A DNA stretch of 34,346 nt from a virus. Shown one piece after another: positions 27,706 to 34,346 of the stretch; positions within the stretch are counted from its first letter, which is position 1; each line of letters begins with the position of its first letter. The translations under genes were made by a program, and so were the position numbers. Under the pieces are notes generated by a model, which did not search any database, had not been told where the DNA came from, and saw nothing but the letters and a program-made list of their open reading frames with translations. The DNA lies in the IMG/VR virus record IMGVR_UViG_3300005613_000226, positions 1 through 34,346 of that record. The stretch is one strand, 5' to 3'.

Positions 27706-29090
27706 TGGCACTCAATCCCTTCTTTCTACAAGGATCTTCTAGTGAGCAGTTTTTACTGCAAGATCTTATTAATGAGCAATTGAAAATCTATGGAATAGAT
27801 GTATATTACATCCCAAGGAAGATTATTGGGACAGAATCAATTTCCAAAGAAGTTACTATGTCCAAACTTGATGATAACTTTATCATTGAGGCCTATCTTG
27901 ATAATTATGAAGGGTATGGTGCCAATTCTGATATTATGTCAAAGTTTGGTATTCAATTGACAAATGAGATATCTCTTACAATATCAAAAGAAAAGTTTGA
28001 AGTTCTTATTGAACCTTTTTTAGAAGATTATAAAACTTTGGATAATGGTGAAATCATAGTTTCTGCCAGACCAAGAGAAGGGGACGTAATATTTTTTCCA
28101 TTAGGAGAAAGACTTTTTGAGATTAAGCGTGTAGAGCATGAAAAACCATTTTATCAGTTAGGAAAAAATTACGTTTATACATTATCTTGCGAACTTCTTA
28201 GACTTGAAGATGAAATTATTGATACTTCTGTTGAGGCAATTGATTCTGTAGTAGAGGATACTGGTTATATTACAGCACTATCACTAGTTGGTGTTGCATC
28301 TACCGCAAGTGCTATTGCAGTACTCGCAGAAACAGGATCTGTAAGAAAGATTGGTCTAATTAACGATGGATATGATTATAGATCAACACCAACCGTAGCA
28401 ATTTCAACATCTCCAGTTGGTGTTGCAAGTGCAAATGCAACGGCAGTCGCAATTAGAAGTGATAGATCGATTTATGATGTTCTAATTACAAACTCTGGAT
28501 TTGGTTATTCTACAACTCCAACGGTAACTTTCTCTGGAGGTGGAGGATCTGGAGCAGCTGCAACTGCAATTCTTGGTGATGGATCAATTCAATATATTAG
28601 TATTGCAAATACTGGAGCACTATATGTGGTTGCACCCACTATTACAATTAGTGGACCATCCACAACGGCAGCAGGATCTTCCGCAACTGCAACTGCAACT
28701 ATTGGTGCTGGTGGATCTGTTACATCAATTCTTATGAGCAATGCGGGATTTGGATATACTCAGGTTCCAAATATTGGAATTGGATCTGCACCGCAGGTTG
28801 GAATTGGAACTTTCTTAAGTAACGAAACCATTACTGGAAGTCTTTCTGGAGCAACTGCTAGAGTTAAAAAGTATAGTGCTGACACAAATGTATTAGAGGT
28901 TTATATAAATAGTGGTAGTTTTACTCCTGGTGAAACGATTACTGGTTCAGAATCAAATGCGGTTCATGTGTTGAGTGCATATGATTCTGACCCTGGTTTA
29001 AGAATTCCATTTTCTCAAAATCAAGAAATTGAGGATTTGGCTGATGACATATTAGATTTTTCAGAATCAAATCCTTTTGGTACATACTGA
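27705..29090 (+). CDS. 14: neck protein gp14 with internal repeat insertion
   Basis: T4 gp14 has 256 aa and this protein 461. Residues 1 to about 185 carry the conserved body: NPFFLQGSSSEQFLLQDLIN, YGIDVYYIPRKIIG, PREGDVIFFPLGERLFEIKR and KPFYQLGKNYVYTLSCELLR. The C-terminal tail (QNQEIEDLADDILDFSESNP followed by FGTY) is also in the family style, so both ends are intact. Between them lie about 245 residues of insertion: three to four Gly/Ala-rich units with GFGY, GYDY or similar turns (about 211-362), then an ETITGSLSGATARV / GETITGSESNAVHV pair (about 374-424). The insert would decorate the neck surface without breaking the gp13-gp14 interface (inference). It overlaps genes 13 and 15 by one base each. 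Confidence 0.93.
   Translation: MALNPFFLQGSSSEQFLLQDLINEQLKIYGIDVYYIPRKIIGTESISKEVTMSKLDDNFIIEAYLDNYEGYGANSDIMSKFGIQLTNEISLTISKEKFEVLIEPFLEDYKTLDNGEIIVSARPREGDVIFFPLGERLFEIKRVEHEKPFYQLGKNYVYTLSCELLRLEDEIIDTSVEAIDSVVEDTGYITALSLVGVASTASAIAVLAETGSVRKIGLINDGYDYRSTPTVAISTSPVGVASANATAVAIRSDRSIYDVLITNSGFGYSTTPTVTFSGGGGSGAAATAILGDGSIQYISIANTGALYVVAPTITISGPSTTAAGSSATATATIGAGGSVTSILMSNAGFGYTQVPNIGIGSAPQVGIGTFLSNETITGSLSGATARVKKYSADTNVLEVYINSGSFTPGETITGSESNAVHVLSAYDSDPGLRIPFSQNQEIEDLADDILDFSESNPFGTY
28333..28790 (+). repeat. GxGY-type Gly/Ala-rich repeats inside gene 14
   Basis: Successive units are GSVRKIGLINDGYDYRSTPT, SIYDVLITNSGFGYSTTPTV, SIQYISIANTGALYVVAPTI and GSVTSILMSNAGFGYTQVPN. Each is a short strand, a Gly-aromatic turn, a proline-containing strand, and then a Gly/Ala/Ser-rich linker (GGGGSGAAATAIL, AAGSSATATATIG). 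The unit length is about 35-45 residues. Like units occur in the gp7-, gp8- and DUF4815-type proteins of this window. Confidence 0.8.
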
Positions 29091-29887
29091 TGTTAGGAAC
29101 TTATTACTATCACGAAGTTATAAGAAAGACAATTGTTGCTTTTGGAACTTTGTTTAATAATATTCATGTTAAACATACGAGTAATGACAGTAATACTATA
29201 AGCGATATTGAAGTTCCTTTAGCATATGCTCCACAGCAAAAGTTTTTAGCAAAACTAGAGCAACAGGAACAGTTAAGTAAACCAGTTGCAATGACGTTGC
29301 CAAGAATGTCATTTGAGATGACAGGCATTTCTTATGATCCATCAAGAAAGTCAAATGTTACTAAAACCTTTAAGGCTCTAGATGGTGAAGAACTAAAAAA
29401 AGTATATCTTCCAGTACCATATAACATTAATTTTGAATTGTCAATATATTCAAAATTAAACGATGATGCACTACAAATCATTGAACAGATTTTACCATAT
29501 TTTCAACCATCTTTCAAGATCACAATAGACTTAATAAGTGCAATTGGTGAGAAAAGAGATGTGCCAATAACTTTGAATAACATTTCTATGAGAGATGATT
29601 ATGAAGGAAATTTCACAACTAGAAGAGCATTAATTTATACATTAAACTTTACAGCAAATACATATCTATTTGGTCCTATTGCGGATTCAACAGAGGGACT
29701 AATTCGTAAAGTTCAAGTTGATTACTATAGCAGCACAGATGTGCAAAATGCTAAGAGAGAAGTTAGATATACTGCAGTTCCAGATCCGATCGATGCTGAT
29801 CCCGGCGATGATTTTGGTTTCACTGAAACCTATGAATATTTTGCCGATGGCAAAAACTATAGTATCGCTCAAGGTCAGGATTTGTAA
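29090..29887 (+). CDS. 15: tail sheath stabilizer / head-proximal tail protein gp15
   Basis: T4 gp15 forms the hexameric tail terminator that caps the sheath and joins the neck. T4 gp15 has 272 aa and this one 265. The match to T4 is direct: the start YYYHEVIRKTIVAFGTLFNN (T4 has FRRYATLMGDLFSN), VPLAYAPQQKFLAKL (T4 VPITYASKEHFMMKL), LPRMSFEMTGISYDPSRKSN, and DDALQIIEQILPYFQPSFKI (T4 DDMFQIVEQILPYFQPHF), then TEGLIRKVQVDYYS. Unlike gp14, it carries no repeat insertion, consistent with a buried ring interface. It starts on the last base of the gene 14 stop and ends 6 bases before gene 16. Confidence 0.95.
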   Translation: MLGTYYYHEVIRKTIVAFGTLFNNIHVKHTSNDSNTISDIEVPLAYAPQQKFLAKLEQQEQLSKPVAMTLPRMSFEMTGISYDPSRKSNVTKTFKALDGEELKKVYLPVPYNINFELSIYSKLNDDALQIIEQILPYFQPSFKITIDLISAIGEKRDVPITLNNISMRDDYEGNFTTRRALIYTLNFTANTYLFGPIADSTEGLIRKVQVDYYSSTDVQNAKREVRYTAVPDPIDADPGDDFGFTETYEYFADGKNYSIAQGQDL

Positions 29888-29893
29888 TCTATT

Positions 29894-30322
29894 ATGTCTA
29901 AATCATTCGATAAAATCAGTTCTTCACTTAACACTGAAACTGAAATCATAGATGTTTCTGCAACAGAGACATCAAAAGAAATTATAAATGATGATTCAGA
30001 TTCTCTAGGGGATTTGATTGAACAAATTAAAAAAGATTATGATTACACTAGAGCAAATTTGTATTCTTTGATTGAGAAAGGTCAAGAAAGTCTTAATGGG
30101 ATTATGGAATTAGCTCAGGAATCTGATTCCCCAAGAGCATATGAAGTTGCAGGTCAAATTATGAAAAACGTCGCAGATACTGCAGATAAATTAATTGATC
30201 TCCAGAAAAAGATGAAGGAACTTAATAAAGAAGAAGAACAGGGCCCAAAGAGAGTTACTAACAATGCTCTATTTGTTGGATCCACTGCAGAACTTGCCAA
30301 ATTCCTGAAAAGTCAGAAGTAA
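29894..30322 (+). CDS. 16: terminase small subunit gp16
   Basis: gp16 is the small terminase of T4-like phages; it binds DNA and regulates the large terminase gp17 during packaging. T4 gp16 has 164 aa and this one 142. A Ser/Glu-rich N-terminal tail of about 40 residues precedes a long helical region: KKDYDYTRANLYSLIEKGQE, AQESDSPRAYEVAGQIMKNV and ADTADKLIDLQKKMKELNKE. These correspond to the T4 segment with ADSPRHMEV and LHKDMKDI, a coiled-coil oligomerisation core. The C-terminal VTNNALFVGSTAELAKFLKS matches the T4 NATVFMGSPTELM block, thought to contact gp17. Gene 17, adjacent in T4, is not found directly downstream; an unrelated 937-aa gene follows. Confidence 0.93.
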   Translation: MSKSFDKISSSLNTETEIIDVSATETSKEIINDDSDSLGDLIEQIKKDYDYTRANLYSLIEKGQESLNGIMELAQESDSPRAYEVAGQIMKNVADTADKLIDLQKKMKELNKEEEQGPKRVTNNALFVGSTAELAKFLKSQK

Positions 30323-30326
30323 AATT

Positions 30327-30334
30327 CATAAATA
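30327..30334 (+). promoter_or_regulatory. putative late promoter (CATAAATA) before the 937-aa gene
   Basis: CATAAATA lies in the 39-base gap after gene 16, 27 bases before the next ATG. It is identical to the octamer before gene 8. It would separate expression of the mosaic and capsid-type genes downstream from the neck-terminase run. Confidence 0.6.
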
Positions 30335-30361
30335 TAAAAGAAGCAATACCCACCAAATACA

Positions 30362-33175
30362 ATGAATGAAGATCTTCGGGATTGGTTTGGAAAAGGTGGA
30401 AAAGGTGGTGTTGGTGGTGGCGGATGGGACCGTTATAACACCAAAGGTGAACGAATTGGAAAATGTGCCCGTGAACCCGGAGAACCTAAACCAAAATGCC
30501 TCTCTAAAGAAAAAGCAGCAAAAATGTCTAAGGACGAAATTGCCGCTTCGGTAAGGAGAAAAAGAAAAGCAGATCCAGTAGCTGACAGAAAAGGTAAAGG
30601 GGGAAAACCAAAGATGGTATCCAATAAAATTGGAGAACAATCTCAACCAGATTATGGAAAGTTTGATCGCAGAGTAAATGCTGCAAGAGCGACTAAAAAT
30701 AAAGATTTAAAGATCAAACTATTGAAGAGTGCGATTCCCCTTCGCCCCGAAAACATAAAGGATGAGTATGGTGGAGAAAAGAGATTTTGTCCTCTATGTG
30801 GTAAAGAAGAGACTAGATCTGAATGCTCTTATGGTCCAAAAATGTGGGACAAATTTAGCATCGCCACTGTACATCCAGCAAACGAAGAATTAACTACAAT
30901 GAACTATACCGAAAACGATCTTTTTATTGATCTATCGAATCTTTGTTTTGAAAATAATATCTTTGAAACAGAAGAGGAAACTTATTATTTTGTAGAATCT
31001 ATTATTCAGCAAGAATTAATTTATATCTTTCTAGAAGATCTTGCAGAAGAGTTAAACATTAATATCTCAGATTACCTTGTTGAAGGTCTTGTTGGAAATG
31101 TCATTAAAGGAATCAAAGGCGGATATGGAGCAGCAAGAGGTATCATTAACGCATTGAGTAAGTCTGGTAGGGCAAAGGCTGGAGTAAAAGCGGGATCTGC
31201 TCTTGGTAAAAAACCAGAGAGTGCTGTTAAAGGTGCTGCAGCTTCACAATCAATTAGATCTGCAAGAAAAGCACAAAGAGCAGCAACTAAAGGACCAAAA
31301 CCAGATGTTGCAAATCGTTATTTACAAGCACTTCAATCAAAAAGAGCTGCCAGAGGTCTTCCACCCGCTGGCGGAACATCTGCAGGAACACCAAAAGCAA
31401 TTCGTTCAAGAGCACAAGTTAAAGCAAAAAAATCTGAACTATCCCAAAAGGGCAAGGATGCTCAGCAGTGGCAAAGGTATCAAGGATCTGCAAGGAAGGA
31501 AGTTGAAAGAACTCGTCAAGCACCAAAACCTGAATGGGATAGGCCAAAATTACCCGCTGCTAAAACTCAGAAACCCAAACGTGGGTCTGGACTAACTGAT
31601 ACTGTAAGGGCAACAGGAGATGTTGGTCCATATAAAGGTCTAGAAAAATACAAACCAACTTCAACTGCACCCACTAAAAAACCAAAAGGTGCTGGTGTAA
31701 CCGCTGCTGCTGGAACTGCTGCTGCAGCATCTAAGACTAAGGATCAAAAACCTTCAACAAAATCATCTGCTAGTTCTAGTATTGGTAAGTACAATACTAT
31801 GGATCCTAGTGGTAAGGTTAGAAGTCGCCTAAAGGTTGGAGAAAAGAAAGTTGGTGAAAAAAAGGTTGGTACTCAAGCACAAAATTTTGACAAATCATTT
31901 TCTGCAGCAAGAAAGGCTGGAAAATCTGAATTTGAGTGGAAAGGTAAAAAGTATACAACCAAATTGAAAGAAGATCATAAAGAGGTTGCAAGTGGTAAAA
32001 AAATAGATGATGAAGGATATATGGCTCGTACAGAGTTAGATAAGATTGAAAAGGCAGTTGGTGAACTTCGTGGTGTGATTAAGTCACCTAAAATGCAACT
32101 TCCTGCATGGGTCCAATCAAAAATTACTAAAGCTGTTGATTATCTGGATACTGCTGCAGATTATCTTCAAACTGATGAAGTAAGTGAAGAAAAGGATCCT
32201 TGTTGGAAAGGATATAAGCAAGTTGGAATGAAGAAGAAGGGAAATAAAATGGTTCCTAACTGCGTTCCAGAGGGACTTGAAGAAAGATTTGAAAGAATTA
32301 ACACTACTGGAAAAACATATAGAGTTTTCTTCATCTTTAGAGGAAAGTATGATTCAGTCCAGTTCTTCTTCCCAACATCAAAGAGGCCAAGTAAAGAAGA
32401 AGTAGTAATTCAATTGAGAAAGATTTATCCAGATGCAAATTTGGTCAATTATATTGAAAGAGATCGTGAGCCAAATGCACCGTTAATTCAAGTTGAAGGT
32501 GCGACAACATTTAATAAGTTTTTGGAGAATGTTCAAAGTGGTCCACTACTTCCTGGAGAGGGGAGAAAAGTCTACCCAAAGGATAAGGCCCCAAAGCCAA
32601 CTGGGGCAAAACTTCCGTTGGCAAGTAGAGGAAAAGGTGGGAGTCCTTATGAACCATATACTGGACCAGAAAAAAAAGGACCTTATGTTCCAGCACCCCA
32701 AAGACCAAAACCACAAATGGCATCTTATGAACCAGAAGGTGACTTAGTTGATGAAAATCTTATAGATACTGTTAAAAACTTTGTTGGATTGGCAAAAGAT
32801 AGGGATCGAAAGGTTTCTGAAAAAACTCCAATGGGAAAAGCGGTAACTGGTCTTCAAAAAAGAAGGCAGGAAACTGATAAGTATCTAAAGATGCTAAGAA
32901 ATGACTATCAAATGGAAGATTGGCAAAAAGTCAATCGTAAAGATAAAACTGATGGTTTAAGTCAAAAGGCAGTAAATGCATATCGTAGTGAGAATCCCGG
33001 TTCAAAATTACAAACTGCTGTAACTGAAAAAAAGCCTACTGGCAAAAGGGCTGAACGTCGTAAGTCCTTTTGCCGACGTATGTCTGGGATGAAGTCAAAA
33101 CTTACTTCTGCAAAAACTGCTAGGGATCCAGATAGTAGAATCAATAAAGCTCTTCGTCGTTGGAACTGTAACTAA
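30362..33175 (+). CDS. basic multi-module phage protein, unknown function (937 aa)
   Basis: I do not recognise a T4 counterpart. The protein is a chain of short modules: a Gly-rich N-terminus with GGGGWDRYNTKGERIGKCAR; a Cys cluster (C143, C146, C155 in FCPLCGKEETRSEC); an acidic helical region (about 175-240) ending in YLVEGL; a long Lys/Ala/Pro-rich disordered stretch (about 245-505); FDKSFSAARKAGKSEFEWKG (about 508-540); EGYMARTELDKIEKAV with LPAWVQSKITKAVDYLDTAA (about 549-607); DPCWKGYKQVGMKKKGNKMV and PNCVP (about 610-637); a small domain with YRVFFIFRGKYDSVQFFF (about 652-712); and a C-terminus RRKSFCRRMSGMKSKLTSAK ending WNCN. Several modules are familiar as pieces of other marine phage proteins. 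The strong positive charge suggests DNA contact or a head-internal location (inference). It overlaps the next gene by one base. Confidence 0.8.
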   Translation: MNEDLRDWFGKGGKGGVGGGGWDRYNTKGERIGKCAREPGEPKPKCLSKEKAAKMSKDEIAASVRRKRKADPVADRKGKGGKPKMVSNKIGEQSQPDYGKFDRRVNAARATKNKDLKIKLLKSAIPLRPENIKDEYGGEKRFCPLCGKEETRSECSYGPKMWDKFSIATVHPANEELTTMNYTENDLFIDLSNLCFENNIFETEEETYYFVESIIQQELIYIFLEDLAEELNINISDYLVEGLVGNVIKGIKGGYGAARGIINALSKSGRAKAGVKAGSALGKKPESAVKGAAASQSIRSARKAQRAATKGPKPDVANRYLQALQSKRAARGLPPAGGTSAGTPKAIRSRAQVKAKKSELSQKGKDAQQWQRYQGSARKEVERTRQAPKPEWDRPKLPAAKTQKPKRGSGLTDTVRATGDVGPYKGLEKYKPTSTAPTKKPKGAGVTAAAGTAAAASKTKDQKPSTKSSASSSIGKYNTMDPSGKVRSRLKVGEKKVGEKKVGTQAQNFDKSFSAARKAGKSEFEWKGKKYTTKLKEDHKEVASGKKIDDEGYMARTELDKIEKAVGELRGVIKSPKMQLPAWVQSKITKAVDYLDTAADYLQTDEVSEEKDPCWKGYKQVGMKKKGNKMVPNCVPEGLEERFERINTTGKTYRVFFIFRGKYDSVQFFFPTSKRPSKEEVVIQLRKIYPDANLVNYIERDREPNAPLIQVEGATTFNKFLENVQSGPLLPGEGRKVYPKDKAPKPTGAKLPLASRGKGGSPYEPYTGPEKKGPYVPAPQRPKPQMASYEPEGDLVDENLIDTVKNFVGLAKDRDRKVSEKTPMGKAVTGLQKRRQETDKYLKMLRNDYQMEDWQKVNRKDKTDGLSQKAVNAYRSENPGSKLQTAVTEKKPTGKRAERRKSFCRRMSGMKSKLTSAKTARDPDSRINKALRRWNCN

Positions 33176-33489
33176 TGAAATCATTCAAACAATTTTTATC
33201 CGAAAGCGTCACCATTCAGGGAGACTTCACTGGTAACATGTATATCGGTGGGTCTTCTCAAGAACCTCGACAGGTTGGTGAGAACTACGTTGCAGATGTA
33301 ATGTGGAATGGGTCACTATATAGAATGGAACTTACTTGTGAAGGTATGCCGTCCAATAAAGAGTTGTCTGAACAACTTCAAAGTGAATATCCTGGTGCAA
33401 TTGTCCACAACATTTATCCAGTACAGGAAGGATCTGTAAATATTACAAGAACTAAAAGATACCACCCCTCAAAACTAGATTGGGTTTGA
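33175..33489 (+). CDS. putative capsid-targeted internal protein (104 aa)
   Basis: The N-terminus MKSFKQFLSES aligns without gaps to the capsid-targeting sequence of T4 internal proteins (MKTYQEFIAEA in IPIII, recalled from memory). Met1, Lys2, Phe7 and Glu10 are the same and the others are mostly conservative. In T4 the gp21 prohead protease cuts after I/L-x-E, and here L8-S9-E10 followed by S11 fits that site. The rest is a Gly-rich segment (FTGNMYIGGSSQEP) and a small alpha/beta domain (about 38-86: YVADVMWNGSLYRMELTC, PSNKELSEQLQSEYPGA) that resembles residues about 652-712 of the preceding protein. The start shares one base with the upstream stop. Injection with DNA or head packing is inference; function is unknown. 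Confidence 0.75.
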   Translation: MKSFKQFLSESVTIQGDFTGNMYIGGSSQEPRQVGENYVADVMWNGSLYRMELTCEGMPSNKELSEQLQSEYPGAIVHNIYPVQEGSVNITRTKRYHPSKLDWV

Positions 33490-33492
33490 TTT

Positions 33493-34346
33493 ATGGCTCA
33501 GTGGAATAAGACTACACAAGACTTCTTAAATCAAGAGAGAAGTCTCTTTGAGGTATATAATATCGCAGATCACTGGGGAAATCAGACTGATTGGAGACCT
33601 CAGTTTTCTGACAATAATAGACTAAAGGTTGCTCCCTTCCAAACAGTTTTCTTCAATACCTTTCAGTATGGTAAGGAGACTGATGTTTGGGATGAGAGCT
33701 TAGTTGGTGTTGCAACTGCTACTCATAATCCTGCTTCCAGTAATGTTGTTATGGAAGTTGGCTCTACTGCTGGTAGTAAGGTTATCAGGCAAACCAAACA
33801 GGTAATGAGATACATTCCTGGTAGACCAGCAACTCTCGCATTTGCAATTCGTCTAGAAGCACCACAAGTCGGTATTCGCAGAAGATTCGGATTGTTTAAT
33901 GAGACTGATGGTGCTTACTTTGAGGATGATGGAGGCACATATTCTTATGTAATTCGCAGCAGTACATCTGGTATCACTACAGAAACAAGAGTAACCAGAG
34001 ACAACTGGAACGGTGAAAAGTTTGATGGTAATGGATACACTGGTGTAACTGCTGATGCTACAAAACAGCAGATGATTTCCATTAACTATGAATGGTATGG
34101 TGCAGGTGGTGTAACATTTAATTGGTTAATGAAAAATGAGACTATTGTTAGCCATGAATTTGAGAACTCAAATGTCAATGATTTAGTTTGGTGTAGAAGT
34201 CCATTCCTTCCAATTCGTTGTGAGATTGAGAATGTAACTGGTGTTGCTGGAACTCATTATCTTTATCAGGGCTCTAACTCTCTTATCCAAGAAGGTGAGC
34301 CAGAAAAACTTGGTGCTTTGTTGAGTATCTCAAATGACATCACTGG
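33493..34346 (+). CDS. virion structural protein, N-terminal part (runs off window end)
   Basis: An open frame starts three bases after the preceding stop and continues for 284 codons to the window edge without a stop, so the gene is cut only by the window. The N-terminus MAQWNKTTQDFLNQERSLFE has the style of a large marine T4-like phage structural protein family. Other marked segments are MRYIPGRPATLAFAIRLEAP, VGIRRRFGLFNETDGAYFED, SYVIRSSTSGITTETRVTRD, QQMISINYEWYGAGGVTFNW and VWCRSPFLPIRCEIENVTG. The pattern suggests a lectin- or jelly-roll-like beta sandwich, perhaps on the virion surface. It is not terminase gp17: no Walker A motif is seen. The function is unproven. Confidence 0.8.
   Translation, partial: MAQWNKTTQDFLNQERSLFEVYNIADHWGNQTDWRPQFSDNNRLKVAPFQTVFFNTFQYGKETDVWDESLVGVATATHNPASSNVVMEVGSTAGSKVIRQTKQVMRYIPGRPATLAFAIRLEAPQVGIRRRFGLFNETDGAYFEDDGGTYSYVIRSSTSGITTETRVTRDNWNGEKFDGNGYTGVTADATKQQMISINYEWYGAGGVTFNWLMKNETIVSHEFENSNVNDLVWCRSPFLPIRCEIENVTGVAGTHYLYQGSNSLIQEGEPEKLGALLSISNDIT

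Noticed and set aside
28904-28911. TATAAATA in gene 14 as a promoter for gene 15
   Set aside because: It is 178 bases before the gene 15 start, within codons for a VYINSG segment, and genes 14 and 15 overlap. It could be active, but evidence is too thin to list.
30326-30646. Minus-strand frame rich in Phe and Trp over the start of the 937-aa gene
   Set aside because: It is the antisense of the Gly/Lys-rich N-terminus and covers the promoter-like octamer; no independent support.
33493-34346. Terminase large subunit gp17 as the last, cut-off gene
   Set aside because: No Walker A or nuclease motif is seen in 284 codons; the sequence is beta-rich and structural in character.
1-34346. tRNA genes, CRISPR arrays, insertion sequences, integrase or attachment sites
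   Set aside because: None seen. The coding sequence is nearly continuous, gaps total well under 200 bases, and repeats are protein-coding modules rather than mobile-element ends.

Overview
The window is a tail-neck-packaging segment of a T4-like marine myovirus, most likely a cyanophage infecting marine Synechococcus or Prochlorococcus. The evidence is an AT-rich sequence, every gene on the + strand, start and stop codons that touch or overlap by 1 to 4 bases, and a gene order matching T4 late genes 25-6-7-8 and 13-14-15-16. There are no tRNAs, photosynthesis genes, integrase or host-like genes here, so the host is inferred from protein style rather than from a marker. A related phage of another marine bacterium, such as a pelagiphage, cannot be excluded.

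Region 1 (26-775): a 49-aa basic protein and a 199-aa protein of unknown function. Region 2 (804-18660): the baseplate wedge block, with gp25, gp6, a giant 4647-aa protein in the gp7 position that carries a gp7-like helical core near its N-terminus, and gp8. Region 3 (18665-26866): a 2460-aa virion protein with a DUF4815-like N-terminus, then three small proteins. This is where T4 has genes 9-12 and wac, none of which I can recognise. Region 4 (26866-30322): neck proteins gp13, gp14 (enlarged) and gp15, then the small terminase gp16. Region 5 (30362-34346): a 937-aa basic mosaic protein, a 104-aa protein with a T4-like capsid-targeting N-terminus, and the start of a further virion structural protein. 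Large terminase gp17, which follows gp16 in T4, is not next to it here.

The genes would work together in assembling the baseplate wedge (gp25, gp6, gp7, gp8 and attached large proteins), closing the head-tail junction (gp13, gp14, gp15) and packaging DNA (gp16). All four intergenic gaps longer than 20 bases carry an NATAAATA octamer of the T4 late-promoter type, so the block is probably split into several late transcripts.

The most notable features are: (a) small beta-rich modules reused in at least four different baseplate and neck proteins, explaining why gp7-, gp8- and gp14-like proteins are much larger than in T4; (b) a probable capsid-targeting and prohead-protease signal on the 104-aa protein that lines up residue for residue with the one on T4 internal proteins; and (c) the 937-aa mosaic inserted after gp16, which shares a domain with that 104-aa protein. 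Family assignments rest on recalled T4 sequences and motifs, not on a database search.
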